This document shows positions 1 to 11,464 of a stretch of 64,000 nt of DNA, in pieces; the first letter of the stretch is position 1, and each line of letters opens with the position of its first letter. The notes under the pieces are model-generated. The model saw only the letters and a program-made list of their open reading frames with translations. It searched no databases and was not told the origin of the DNA. The translations under genes were made by a program, and so were the position numbers. The DNA comes from Anastatus disparis (lineage: Eukaryota; Arthropoda; Insecta; Hymenoptera; Eupelmidae). The stretch covers positions 2,893,501 to 2,957,500 of the forward strand of contig JAFFSR010000309.1 of the NCBI GenBank assembly GCA_017163975.1, read 5' to 3'.

Positions 1-1600
1 GTTCAACATTTTATGCAGTAAAACCTTTCTGGATTGTGCACTGTAAATAAAGTGGAAGAAATACTTGTCTTTGCAAACCACATGTTGATGTGGAACTTTT
101 GCTTAAAAAATTATTTCAATTAAATATAATAGCCAACGTCTCAGTCACATCGTGCGTAAAATCACGAGTTTGTAATATGTTCAGTAAAGATTGTTTCTTT
201 GGAGAATGTGAAAAATGTACTAGTAAAACCATAAAATCAAATATGAGTGAAGATCCTACATGGTACTATAAATGGTCAACACATGAAGAAAATAGAATCG
301 GAGCAAAAGGGCTTACTTACAATGTTAAAATTACATCAAAACTTAAAATTGATTGTACAGTTAACAAATTGATTTTAGAGTTCAATTCACAAATAACAGA
401 GTTTTTAAAACACATTTATATTAGTACTCATCAATATCAAGCTATTGATGAGTAGTAATAGCATAAATGAAAACTTAAAAGAAAATGAAGTTTCTATTGT
501 AATTGATTTTTCAGAAAATTATGTTGGCAAATGCCATAAAGAAATTCAAAGTGTGCACTTCGGAGCGTCAAAAAAACAAATGCCAACACATACTGGAGCT
601 TTTTTTTTATAAGGATAAATTAAAAAAATGAGAATATTTGCATATCTTTTTGTACAATATCGGAATGTCTTTGTCATGATGCTGCATCAGTATGGGGGCA
701 CTTTGATCCTATTTTCAAATTGATTAAAGAGACTGTGCCAGGTGTTACAACTTTGCATTTTCAAAGTGATGGCCCCTCTAGTCAATACAAAAACAAAACA
801 AATTTTTATTTATTTCAAGAACATTGTCGTAGTGAAGGTTTGCTATATGCCACTTGGAATTTTACGTCCCCCGGGCACGGGAAAAGTATAGCAGATAAGA
901 TAGATGGAACAGTCAAAGGATTATGCGACCGAGTGGTAGCGCAAGGATCCAATATTACTTCTGCTGAAGCCATGGTCAATACTATTAATTCAAGAAATTC
1001 AAAAATTAGATCATTTCTAATACTACAGTCTGATATAGAAAAGATTGATTCAAAATTCTTCGATTCATTGAAACCAATTCCCAACACTCAAAAAATTTTT
1101 TAAATAAAATGGTCAAAAATCCACACGTATAAATTATTTTTAAATCAATTATCATGCTCCTATTGTATATTAAATAATTATGATCACTTTTGCGAACACT
1201 TTTCACTAGAACCAAAGAGTTGGACTTTCAAAAACTCCACTGATTCTCAAAAAAGATCCAAGAGTGTTGCAGAAAAAAATTCTGATGTTAAGAAGAAAAA
1301 ACAAGGTGATAAGATTCCTTCTCAAACTGATAGTGATGATTTGAGAGAATAAAAAAAATAAGGCAAAATAAAAAATCTAATAAACCGAATAATAAAACAA
1401 ATATTGTCTTATCTCACGAAAAGTATAAAGGTGCTAACAAAATTAATTCACAAAATAAAATGACAAAAAAAGATAATCGAAGAAACCGGAAATCAAATAA
1501 TAAAAATAATGAATCGAATAATAAAAATAATGATCAAAGTAAAAAATCTGAAAAGAAAAATATACAAGTTGAAAAACGTACGTTAAGAGAAAGGAAAGTA
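1..1600 (+). pseudogene. Decayed DDE-type transposase, divergent relative of the two TIR elements
   Basis: Three reading-frame pieces on one strand follow the domain order of the transposases at 2,388 and 38,213. A cysteine-rich stretch (about 66-450, beginning CLCKPHVDVELLL) comes first. Next is a segment with DFSENY around 500-520, matching the first acidic motif. The piece at 720-1,103 carries HFQSDGPSSQYKN and then SPGHGKSIADKIDG, matching the SDGAASxFKN and GHGKGAVDG motifs. A Lys/Asn-rich tail with many stops and AAT/AAA-rich sequence follows to about 1,600. Frames change near 455 and 620, and there are several stops, so it is a relic. No TIR was found, and the left end is cut by the window edge. 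It is too divergent to be a copy of its neighbours: same superfamily, different family. Superfamily name uncertain. Confidence 0.65.
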
Positions 1601-1722
1601 TGAAAATTTATATTTTTGTTTATTCATTATTGTAAATTTTTAACAATATTGATTATAGACATTGTATATATATTTTGATATATTCGTTAAATGTACATAT
1701 GGTGTATATGACTATCGTATAC

Positions 1723-2226
1723 GACCGATTCCATCTCAAATCATGCAGACCGACTGCACCTATCTCTCCGAACTGCTTAAAAATTTTTTATATTATTCTA
1801 CTTTGAAAATAAGCGTATACGTATTTTTTTATTTTTCAATATCATCAAAAATGCAGTTTTTATGCACTTTTTAAAAATGACTTATAAATTTTCAATTCTC
1901 AGAAATCGAAATTTTTTTTTTTAATCGTTTTTATCCCTGTAGTGATCTTTATAAATAAATTTAGGCTCGTTCAATGCTACGGAGGATGCTCTTTTAATTC
2001 CACCGTCTTTTATTTTTTTTAACAAAAAAACGGAAGTGCAATTGCACTTTTTGTAAAAAATGAAAAATGCATTTTTCTCAAAAAAGCCATTTTTTTTGTC
2101 TCAAATTTTTTTTATGGATAGGTGGCCTTAAGACCTATATTTCCATCGGTGTGGAATTTGGAATATTTTGGTTTAGTAAGAGATATGAAAAAAATTTGAA
2201 AAAAAAATTTTCATATTTCCATAACA
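1723..2226 (+). repeat. Left TIR of transposon copy 1
   Basis: About 504 bp that reappear as the reverse complement at 4,734-5,236, with scattered substitutions and small indels. The short frames at 1,662-1,874 and 2,067-2,282 lie in this repeat and are not genes. Confidence 0.85.
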
Positions 2227-2387
2227 GATGTATATATACGAAGATATCTAGATATACCGCTAGGTGGCTAAATATCGCATAGATAATTTAAGTGCCTTAG
2301 GTTTACTCAAGAAAGCAGCTATTCACGGTAGTTATCTTACATCTTTTATACCGTTTAATTTCTAGATATTGAGACTCATTTTGAAAT

Positions 2388-4581
2388 ATGTCTGAAACTT
2401 ATTCCGAGAAGTGACGGAAGTGTCCAAATTTTTTTGGATCACACAAAAAAATTGTTTATAATACCGCTACCAAATTTAGAATGTTGGAAAATTTAGCAGA
2501 ACATCTGCAGCAACATTTGCCTGACAAGGCGGTACATAGTTCTGATTATGTATGTTTCAACTGTTATAAACGCATCAAGAAAATTGAATCAACGAAAATT
2601 ATTGATGCGATCGATTCAGATAATGATGCTTACTTGGTCTATACTGAAGAGCATGATTTTCGTGCAAGCACTCCAGAGCGGATTGAGTATTTGAACGAGA
2701 CTTTAATTTCAAGTTCCCTCGGTAATGTTTCACCGCTGAAAAGGAAGAGAGCTGTTGATGACTCTTCTTTAGAAACATACGTCACGAGAAAGAAATCAGA
2801 ATTAATTTCTTCATTTTCCTCTGCAACTAGCTGCAAATTATCGGAAGCATACAATGTTTCAATTGATGCATCCAATGATGGTTTTTCTCAATGCTTCTGT
2901 GATGAATGGTTTAACGATTTGGGAGTAGCGCTTAAAATTTGTGGCAGTATCAATGAAAAAATTAAAATTCTTACGCTGATTCCTTTGTCGGTATCAAAAT
3001 CTAAAATTTTATCTATCTTTCCCGAAGTGACTGTTTACATGATTGATAAAGCACGAATGCTTGTAAAAACTAAGGGAATATATTCCTTATGATACACTGT
3101 ATACACTGATGTATACACTGGTCATCCCTTAGACGAAAAGTCTACGAAAATCGCAGTGGAATATTTTCTGAATGACGATTTCAACTGTACACGTCAAAGT
3201 CCCAATAAATCTGACGTTGTGACCGTTAAAGAAAATGGAAAAAAAGAAAAAAAAAGTAAAACGTTTTCTAACGTGCAGTTTAAAAGAGATATATAAATTA
3301 TTTAAACAAGAACATCCAGAAATAAAAATGGGCATAACAAAGTTTTATACCTTAAGACCAAAGTTTGTTATGTTGAATCCTATTAAAGAAGTCTGTCTCT
3401 GCATTGACTGTGCAAATTTTGATTTATATGTGAACTGTATTAACAATTTCATCGGAGGAAAGTATTCAGATCTGAATAATCTTCGCTCCATGCTTTTGTC
3501 AGCAATTGTTTGTACAAATGCATCAGAGCAGTGCTATTTCCAAGATTGTTCTATATGCCCGGGTTCTCGTGGTATTAATTTAAATTTGATTGGATTGGAA
3601 ACCATAAATGAACATGATGAGATCGTTTTTGCTTTTTGGGAAAATGGGCAACTCGTAAAAAAAACATTAATAATGTCCAATTTTATAAATAATCTTGCTA
3701 TTTGGACGGTGAAAACAAGCGTCCACATGTATATTAAAAACATACAACGAAAAGCCATAAAAGAGGAAAAAGAGATGGCCAGAACTAATTCTAAACATCT
3801 TCTACTGCATGGTGATTTTGCTGAAAATTGGGCGGTGATTCTAAGTAGTCTTGTTTAAGGCAATCACTGGGTCAATCAACAGATTTCTATTTTTACAGCT
3901 GTTTGTTATCAAGGAACAGTAACAAAAAGTTTTGCTGTCGTCAGTGATGATACAAAACATGATTCCGCTCATGCCTTGTTGGCGATGCAAAAAATCATTG
4001 ATTTGATGAAAAATGATTCAACTGATTCAATAGAACAAATATCGATTATAACAGATGGAGCCGCAAGTCATTTCAAAAATCGATTTCAATTACATGAAAT
4101 GAAAAAAGCTTCTAACAATCAAAAATGGTTGTTTTCAGCTACGGGGCATGGGAAAGGTGCGGTTGATGGCGTCGGTGGATTAGTTAAACACTATGCAACC
4201 AGACATAATCTTCAAAATTGTCATGTTGAATCAATACAAGATGCAAATGCTTTTGTAAAAAAAGTTCAACCTAACACTGACGCTATTAAATTAATCTTAC
4301 TGCCAGAAAAAGATATTGAAGTTTTTAGGCAAAGCAAAATAAAAGAGTGGCTTAAGACCCCTAAATTGGCCGGCATTCAAAAAACCCACGTATGGAAAGT
4401 GAAAGTAGGGACAAAAAAAAAATTGTATATGGCTCGAACTGCTGCTCATCCTTTCACAAAATTATTAAATAAAGAGAAAAAAAAGAAAAGAAAAATTACG
4501 TCAAAGAAGAATGTGCGCAATAAGAAAAAGTCCAAAACTCATAAGAAAGGAAAAAAAAATAGAACTTTTTTTTTTACATAA
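2388..4581 (+). pseudogene. Transposase of long-TIR element, copy 1, broken
   Basis: DDE-like transposase, aligned by eye with the better copy at 38,213-40,375. The N-terminal zinc-binding segment contains YVCFNCYKRI. The middle has CLCIDCANFDLY and CSICPGS. The presumed catalytic core has HGDFAENW, IITDGAASHFKNRFQLHE and ATGHGKGAVDGVGG. The start at 2,388 is chosen because MSE aligns with MSE of copy 2. Breaks: stop at 2,412-2,414; a micro-duplication of TATACACTG near 3,090-3,120 that shifts frame; a further shift in the A-rich run around 3,235-3,255; stop at 3,856-3,858. The C-terminus is Lys-rich. All pieces are in the expected order with no large deletion, so the copy died by small lesions. 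Confidence 0.8.
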
Positions 4582-4733
4582 TTTCTTATACTTAACGCAA
4601 AATGTATGCACTATATATATATATGTACAGCACAACACCTATGAGTTGCATAAAAGCTATGTACGTACAAATATATATATATCTGAAATGCGCTTACTCC
4701 TGAAATATTTGTTGTATCTATGACGTATTTACA

Positions 4734-5236
4734 TTTATGTAAATATGAAAATTTTTTTCTCAATTTTTTTTATATCTCTTACTAAACCAAAATATTCCAA
4801 ATTCCACACCGATGAAAATATAGGTCTTAAGGCCACCTATCCATAAAAAGAATTTGAGACAAAAAAAAATGGCTTTTTTGAGAAAAATGCATTTTTCATT
4901 TTTTACAAAAAGTGCAATTGCACTTCCATTTTTTTGTTGAAAAAAATAAAAGATGATGGAATTAAAAGAGCATCCTCTGTAGCATTGAACGAGCCTAAAT
5001 TTATTTATAAAGATCACTACAGGGATAAAAACGATTAAAAAAAAAAATTTCGATTTCTGAGAATTGAAAATTTATAAGTCATTTTTAAAAAGTGCATAAA
5101 AACTGCATTTTTGATGATATTGAAAAATAAAAAAATACGTATACGCTTATTTTCAAAGTAGAATAATATAAAAAATTTGTAAGCAGTTCGGAGAGATAGG
5201 TGCAGTCGGTCTGCATGATTTGAGATGGAATCGGTC
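4734..5236 (-). repeat. Right TIR of transposon copy 1
   Basis: Reverse complement of 1,723-2,226. It ends with the mirrored terminus and is followed by the duplicated ATAC. Confidence 0.85.
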
Positions 5237-5240
5237 ATAC

Positions 5241-5672
5241 ATATCATTGTATATACTATTGCTTATATATAGTTTATCTCCGAAAAAAATATGTTATTTG
5301 TTTGAGTTATCAAATATAAATACTAAAATTCTTGATTTATATTGGATTTTATCCTTTATTTTATTTACCTATATCATTTTTGAGAGGTCTTGCTTAATAC
5401 CTCTAACTAACTATGTTACACATCACATTATAGTAATGAATTGAAGATCATTTTAATTGAATTTATTTTTTTTTAAATCAATTTTTTATTTTTTTGCAAG
5501 AAATTTTTGAAGCAACACTGAAATCGAGTAACGTTAATATATTATAGGTTCAGAATGTCTAAGAAACATACCTGAAAGGGTTAAAAATGTGTGACTCGGA
5601 ATTTCGAAATTAATTTTAGTTTTGTGAAAAATCAAATATTTAATGGATTTCCCCATGTATATTATGTTTCAG
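5241..5672. other. Anonymous AT-rich spacer
   Basis: About 430 bp between the transposon end and the first recognisable polymerase codons. No gene is seen. The last ~20 bases end in a splice-acceptor-like TATGTTTCAG that abuts the polymerase reading frame, so this is probably intron or remnant provirus sequence. Confidence 0.5.
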
Positions 5673-7735
5673 ATATCGAGGGGCAGCTCATGAATCATGT
5701 AATTTACTATATAAAGACTCTCGTAGTATCCCCGTAGTATTCCACAATTTTACGGGTTATGACTCTTATTTTCTCATTAAAGATGTCGCCAATAAATAGT
5801 TTTCCAGGACTTGTGCAACTGCTATCATTGAACAAAGAGCGATTTATTTCACTTATAAAATATATAAAAAATAGTCAGATTAACTTTAGATTTATTGATT
5901 CTTTCCGATTTATGTCATCATCTTTGGATAAATTAGCTTCTTATCTTACAGAAATGAATATTTTAAAAATGGAATTTATTAAGCAATCACCTTTAATGGA
6001 AGATGAGTTTAATCTATTAAAAAAGAAACGTATCTTTCCATATGAATACTTGAATTCTGTAGATAAACCGAGTGAATCAAAACTTCCATCAAAAGATAAA
6101 TTTTATAGTAATTTAAATAACAGTAAAATATCTGATTAAGACTATAAACACGCTAAAAATGTTCGGAAAGAATTCAATATATCAAATTTAGGTGAATATT
6201 CAGATTTGTATTTGAAAACAGATGTATTATTATTAGCTGAAGTTTTTGAAAATTTTCGAAATAATTGTTTAAGTACGTACGATTTGGATCCAGCTCATTA
6301 CTACACAGCTCCTGGATTTACATGGGATGCTATGCTCAAATATACGAAAATAGAGTTGGAATTGTTAACCGACATTGATCAGGTGTTGTTTGTTGAGCGT
6401 GGAATAAGAGGTGGCATCAGTCAGTGTTCCAATAGGTATGCGCAGGCTAAAAATAAGTATATGAGTAAAAACTATAATGAAAATGAGGAAATAAAATATC
6501 TCATGTATTACGATGTTAACAATTTAAATGGATGGGCCATGATGCAATCATTACCCTATGGTGATTTCGAATGGATTAAGGATGTCGATAAAGTAGACTT
6601 CACCATTGGTGATAATTCACCATTTGGTTTTATTCTTGAAGTAGACTTAGAATATCCAAAATATCTGCATGATGTACATAAAGATTCACCATTCTGTTCA
6701 GAACATGAGAAGCCTCGAGGTTCCAAATATTCAAAATTATTGACTACAGTGAAATCCAAAGAAAGATATATTTTACATTACCAAAATTTAAAGCAAGCTC
6801 TTAGAAATGGACTCAAACTAATTAAAATTCATAGAATCTTAAAATTTAATCAAAGACCCTGGCTAAAAGATTATATTGATTTAAATAGTAATATGAGAAA
6901 AAAAGCAAAAAACGAGTTTGAGGAAAATTTATATAAACTTATGAATAATTCTGTATTTGGCAAAACCATGGAAAATGTTAGAAAGAGAGTTGATATAAAG
7001 CTTGTAGCGAAATGGAATAAGAGATATGGTTCTGAGGCTCTCATTGCTCAACCAAATTTTCATAGTCAAACCATTCTAGACAAAAATCTAGTGGCGATTG
7101 GATTATTAAGAACAGAAGTTTCTATGAATAAACCAATATATGTAGGTCTAACCGTGCTTGATTTATCAAAGACATTAGTTTATGATTTCCATTAGGATTT
7201 TATGAGAAAACAATTTGCAGATCAATGCAAGTTACTATACACAGACACGGATAGTTGAATATATGAAATTCGAAATATTGATATTTATGAAACAATGAAG
7301 CATAATTTACAAAACTTTGATACATCAGATTACCCACCTGTAAACGTTTTCGGAATACCGCAAATGAACAAAAAGATAGTAGGTTTAATGAAAGATGAAT
7401 GCAATCGGAAGATTATGACAGAATTTATAGGTCTACGTAGTAAAATGTATTGTATACGAATTGAAGGAGAGGATAAAATAAAAAAAGTTAAAGGTTTTAA
7501 GATTAGTGTTGTCAAAAACACAATCACTTTTGATGACTATTTGCAATGTATACGAAATAAAATTGTATTTCATAGAGAACAATATATTATACGTCCTCAA
7601 AAACATAATGTATTTACTGAAAAACAATATAAATTCGCTTTAAGTTCTTATGATGATAAGAGATGTTTGTTAGATAATGAAACTGATACTCTACCTTGGG
7701 GGCATTATTTAATTTATAAAAAAAATACAAATTAA
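5673..7735 (+). pseudogene. POLB: Protein-primed type DNA polymerase B, exon 2 onward, broken
   Basis: Begins after an acceptor-like TTTCAG with RGAAHES, the same point where exon 2 of the second provirus polymerase starts. Exonuclease-like motifs follow: HNFTGYDSYFL (about 5,735) and FRFIDSFRFMSSSLDKL (about 5,890). Next comes [16 protein letters not shown], then motif A region [12 protein letters not shown] with its Asp intact. Motif B region is [19 protein letters not shown] and motif C region is LLYTDTDS. It ends with TDTLPWGHY, typical of the family C-terminus. Breaks: one frameshift near 5,795 and in-frame stops at 6,137, 7,193 and 7,256, the last directly after motif C. The N-terminal exon with zinc fingers and ExoI is not present upstream. 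It would copy linear proviral DNA if intact. Confidence 0.88.
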
Positions 7736-7827
7736 TTAATTATAATTTTGTATAATAATGTTTGTAAGGTTAATAAATAAAAACAAAAAAATAATTTTCA
7801 CATATATAGATTTCTTTATTTGTTCCT

Positions 7828-9117
7828 TTACAAATCTGATTTATTTATCCAACTATTATGCACCTCATCAAATCCTAACCACTTTACATAAAATTTATTT
7901 CCACGCTTTTTTAATATTTTTTCTACAAGATAAACATCAGGATATTTTGCTTTTGATAATTCTTGTTTATAGAATCCACCAGCGATGGGCTGATTTTGAT
8001 GGTCCTTCAATTTATGAGTGATTGGATCAGTAGCCTTTACTTGACTTATAGTAAATATTTCTGTTGACCAATTAGGAGTGTACCCTGGTGAAAAAAATCA
8101 GGTGACAAGTCACCTGATTTATCAGGTGATTTATCATGCCAAAATATCATGTATCGATTTTGTTGGTTTTTACACGTTTTAAACCATGCTTAGTCAATTT
8201 AGAACAATTTTTGAAAAATTTTTGAAATTTTTGAACTTAGAAATTTTTTTGTGATTTAGTTAAAATTTTTTCTAAGACCAAATTATCTAATAAATTTTCT
8301 AAGTCCAAAATTTTCCAAAATTTTCAAAAATTGTTCTAAATTGACTTAGCATGGTTTAAAATGTGTAAAAACCAACAAAATAGTTACATGATGTTTTGGC
8401 ATGATAAATCACCTGATAAATCAGGTGATTTATCACCTGATTTTTTTTAATAGGGTAACCTTTTTCAAATACTTGTTTATTCTTACTTACTCGAACTTTA
8501 TCTCCAGCTTTAAATTTAGATATTTTAAATGCTTTGATATCCTTTTTAAAATGTTTGAGTACATTTCTTTCGTTTATAGGAGTAACTTTTTTTGGCTTCA
8601 TTCCAATAGTACTATGTTTACTATTGTTATATGCTTCTAACAAGGTAGGTAAAATATCCAACCAACAGTAGTAACCTTTGAGGCTGAATTTCATCCACAT
8701 TTTATTTTTAAGTGTTCTATTAAAACGTTCACAAATGGAAGCTTTAAGATTACTATATATAGAGTATAAATTAATATCATAGCGCTTCATAAGAGTTTGA
8801 AAGGCAGAGTTATAAAATTCTTACCGTCTATCAGTATGAAGATTTTTCGGTATATGACCTTGCTTTAATACAGATTCTATTGCTGCAGTAACATCTTCAC
8901 CAGTTTTTCGTTTTACAGGAACAGCCCAAGCATATTTAGAAAAAATATCTATTATTGTTAGCATATACTTAAAGCCATTATTTTCCCAAGCATAAGGCGG
9001 CATTTCTACCAAATCAGTTTGCCATGTTTCATCCAAGCCGCGTATTATAAATTTACGACATGGATAATTACGTCGAGCAGGCTTATGCAGCTCTTCTACA
9101 AGTCTTTCATGCTCCAT
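7828..9117 (-). pseudogene. INT: Retrovirus-type integrase with C-terminal chromodomain, interrupted
   Basis: Reads right to left. The rve core carries WQTDLVEM (first catalytic Asp), IDIFSKYAWAVPVK, HTDRR (second Asp) and ASICERFNRTLK (catalytic Glu). A basic linker then leads to a chromodomain-like end, VEKILKKRGNKFYVKWLGF, near 7,850-7,920. A stop at 8,821-8,823 follows the second Asp region. The gene is split by a 370 bp palindromic element at about 8,085-8,453, placed between the KQVFEKG and PNWSTEIFT segments that are adjacent in the other provirus. This enzyme normally inserts the element into host DNA, and chromodomains often guide it to chromatin. Confidence 0.87.
8085..8453. mobile_element. 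370 bp near-perfect palindromic MITE inside integrase gene
   Basis: The left end CCTGGTGAAAAAAATCAGG mirrors the right end CCTGATTTTTTTTAATAGG. The arms match along nearly their whole length, for example AACCATGCTTAGTCAATTTAGAAC on the left and its complement on the right, centred near 8,270. The terminal unit ATCAGGTGA is itself repeated two to three times per arm. Insertion into a known gene defines the borders to within a few bases. The flanking bases (GTAC and GTAA) may be a short target duplication, but this is weak. No ORF. It folds into one long hairpin. Confidence 0.85.
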
Positions 9118-9137
9118 GGCAATAGACTTAATGATTC

Positions 9138-9620
9138 TTATAATTCTTGCAATTTGCGTTTTATATTCTGAATACCTGTCAGGATTTTAGCATCTTGAAG
9201 TATTTTGACAAGATGATTAATCAACTCATGTAATTTACAGATGTTTGTATCAACTTTTTTAATTTTCTTATCATATTTATCAGTTAATTCTTGGATGCTT
9301 ACATCGTAATTTAAAAAAAATTTTTTCATTATATTCATCCTTTGACTTTTCTATTTCTAATTCTAATGCATCAAGATTACTTCTTAAGCCTCCAGTGACT
9401 ATGTATATGCTTCAAACTTCAGATGCAACCATACTTTGTAAGGTTTGCAAATTAACTGCATCATTCGATTGTTGAAGTGTGGCAACATTACATAACCTCT
9501 TATTTTCAATATCATACCGCACATCTTCTGTGATTTTATACCCAATACCTGGAGGACCATGTCGGCCTACAGCCTAGTGTGATTGTCATACGAATACGTC
9601 AACAATCATCTTGCGAATAA
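9138..9620 (-). pseudogene. Fibre-like coiled-coil protein, broken
   Basis: Counterpart of the intact ORF at 60,456-60,899. From the right, decayed frames give GPPGIGYKI and YDIENKRLCNV, a signature that precedes the coiled region in many Polinton proteins. The C-terminal part is a 66-residue frame (9,138-9,338) rich in Lys, Asp and Leu that could form a coiled coil. Stops and a frame change separate the two parts. The GPxGIGF-DIENKRL motif suggests a trimeric attachment or fibre-like structure, but this role is inferred. Confidence 0.6.
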
Positions 9621-9671
9621 CTAGAGAAACTGCAGTACTTTTCAATATATATTATTGGCCTCACGTAACTC

Positions 9672-10619
9672 TTAGATTATCAAATGAATCTCATTGGTAT
9701 GACTTGGATTTCCAGCTTCTGTCTTTGCTACTAGTGGCCGTAAGCGATCAATCAGTTCATTGGGATCATCCCAGTACACGTAGTCCATTCGTGTACCTTT
9801 ACGAGCTATTTTGTAACGTCGTAACGGAACCCCGCCACCAATCGATTTCCTCTTTCGAGTTGGAGATTTATCAAAAAATGGAGCAATATAACTTTTAAAT
9901 TTGTTACCATTTAGTTTGCGAAGTGATCCATCAGCACGGTAATTCTTTCTATATGCATTCGTTATTTCAACAATTTTTCTATGATTTCTCAAATCATCTT
10001 CCGTAATAAGTTTTTCATCCGGCTGTTTTCGAAATAATAACTCTAGTAAGCCTACAGTTTTTGGATGTTGCATACCAACTACAACAAAATAATCTTTCCT
10101 GAAATTTATTGGTAAATCACTAATTATCATCATCTTACCCACTTTACGAACCCCATAGATATTATCTAGATATGATTTTTGATTTTTATGAAGCATCCAA
10201 AGATATTTATTGGTAAGCGAATCCGTTTCGTTTCTATCATTACCATCATCATCAGTTTCACTTTCTGCAGCGGTCTCAAAACTTGTATCAGAAGGTCGTA
10301 TTGTATCGTCAACATTTTCCTTTACAATCTGCTTATCATCGGAAATGTACTCATTATCAGAAGTGTGCTCATTCTCAGAAATGTGATCATTTTCGATGGG
10401 AGCATGCTCTGTTTTATCTTTCAATTTGAAGTCTTTTTTATTTATTTCAGATATGCTTACAAGTTTTTCAAGTGGATCAACAACAGGTTTGAATGTTTCA
10501 GTGAAAACCTTTTTGAAATCAGCTTTATCCTGTTTCAGTAGCTTATGTTTTCGTTTGATTGCCTCTCTAGATTTTACAATCTGATGGAGAATATTTTTTT
10601 CACGTTGAAAATCTGCCAT
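9672..10619 (-). CDS. Conserved Polinton protein of unknown function (YWDDPNEL family), intact frame
   Basis: An uninterrupted 315-residue frame. The N-terminus is basic and probably helical (MADFQREKNILHQIVKSRE). It is followed by an acidic low-complexity stretch (about residues 85-130). A conserved block follows with LDNIYGVRK, a basic segment with an SIGGG turn, and YVYWDDPNELIDRLRPLVA near the end. The frame ends in NEIHLII, shorter than the IIEELREAG ending seen in the other provirus. It sits between the fibre-like gene and the ATPase in both proviruses, so it is probably part of the virion or assembly module. Function not known to me. It is one of the few open frames left in this provirus. 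Confidence 0.7.
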   Translation of the reverse strand: MADFQREKNILHQIVKSREAIKRKHKLLKQDKADFKKVFTETFKPVVDPLEKLVSISEINKKDFKLKDKTEHAPIENDHISENEHTSDNEYISDDKQIVKENVDDTIRPSDTSFETAAESETDDDGNDRNETDSLTNKYLWMLHKNQKSYLDNIYGVRKVGKMMIISDLPINFRKDYFVVVGMQHPKTVGLLELLFRKQPDEKLITEDDLRNHRKIVEITNAYRKNYRADGSLRKLNGNKFKSYIAPFFDKSPTRKRKSIGGGVPLRRYKIARKGTRMDYVYWDDPNELIDRLRPLVAKTEAGNPSHTNEIHLII

Positions 10620-10658
10620 GTTGACTATACGTTCTACAATGTACTACTTGATTTACAC

Positions 10659-11360
10659 TCATTTTCTTAAATTTATCACAAAATAGTCAAAACCTTTTCT
10701 ATAACGACTTACATTTAGCTTTCGTTCTTTGTCAATTGTGAGAAATGCAAATTTATAATTTCCCCAACATGACAAACACAAATCCTTAAATTGTGTATAT
10801 GACATATCAGAATTCACATGATCATTGTATATGTGCTTGAGATTCATATCATCTTGTCTAAATATTACCAGTAAATTTACATTGGCTCGAACTAAGTGTT
10901 TAGGTACATGAGCATATGATTGACAAAGATAGAAACAATCTACATTTTTATATCTACCCATGCAGAAAAATGCTCTTATATTATCTTGCTTTTCACAAGC
11001 TACATCATCAAACACCATGATGGAATTTGGAAGAACATCTTCGGGAGTTACTACGGTTTCATGCTCACTAATCGCAAAATGTTGTATACCCTTTATCGGT
11101 TTTAAAAGTTCCTCGAGAAACTTATACTTGGGCTGATAATGGGATTTTGAATATATATAAACGTTTTCAAATTTTAATCCATTTACGTGTATTATAAGAG
11201 TAAGCAATGTATTAGTTTTACCACAGCTTGAAGGGCCACAAAACACGGCTCATATACTGTCAGGTAATAATTCTCCATGACGTTCCTGTGACGTTTGTTG
11301 CTGTGTAATTGTATCAAAATTGGATACTGGTAATTTGACATTTTGCAGTTGGAAATCCAT
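10659..11360 (-). pseudogene. ATP: FtsK/A32-like genome-packaging ATPase, one internal stop
   Basis: Start taken at 11,360 (MDFQLQNVKLPVSNFD), which matches the N-terminus of the other copy. An in-frame stop at 11,250-11,252 precedes the Walker A motif. Walker A is CGPSSCGKT, Walker B is SIMVFDDVA, and a downstream sensor-like region CQSYAHVPKHLVR follows. The C-terminus is RYRKGFDYFVI. The family pumps DNA into capsids of Polinton-like viruses and poxviruses. Apart from the stop the frame is open, so this gene decayed recently relative to its neighbours. It ends 40 bp before the YWDDPNEL gene starts on the same strand. Confidence 0.85.
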
Positions 11361-11464
11361 GTTCACTGTTTGCTTTTTGACAACTGACTGATCACTATAC
11401 TGTAAATAAATAATTTATATAGATGTGAGTTCAGTACTCAATCAACCATCATCGTGTAAGGATC

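Larger units (their letters stand above)
1723..5236 (+). mobile_element. Complete 3.5 kb long-TIR DNA transposon, copy 1 (4 bp target duplication; Sola2-like?)
   Basis: The element begins GACCGATTCCATCTC and ends with its reverse complement. It is flanked on both sides by ATAC (1,719-1,722 and 5,237-5,240), read as a 4 bp target-site duplication. The two TIRs are about 500 bp each and enclose a single broken transposase gene. A second family member at 37,315 shares the terminal GATTCCAT block, the inner TIR motif around TGCATTTTTCTC, the transposase and a 4 bp duplication. Long TIRs with 4 bp duplications are known from Sola-type elements, and foldback/MULE-NOF types also have long TIRs. The assignment is therefore tentative. 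Confidence 0.8.

Noticed and set aside
4760..5247. Minus-strand ORFs at 4,760-5,017 and 5,035-5,247
   Set aside because: They lie in the right TIR and mirror frames of the left TIR; no protein-like features.
8356..8453. Extended integrase frame across the palindrome border
   Set aside because: The last ~30 residues of that frame read into the MITE, not integrase.
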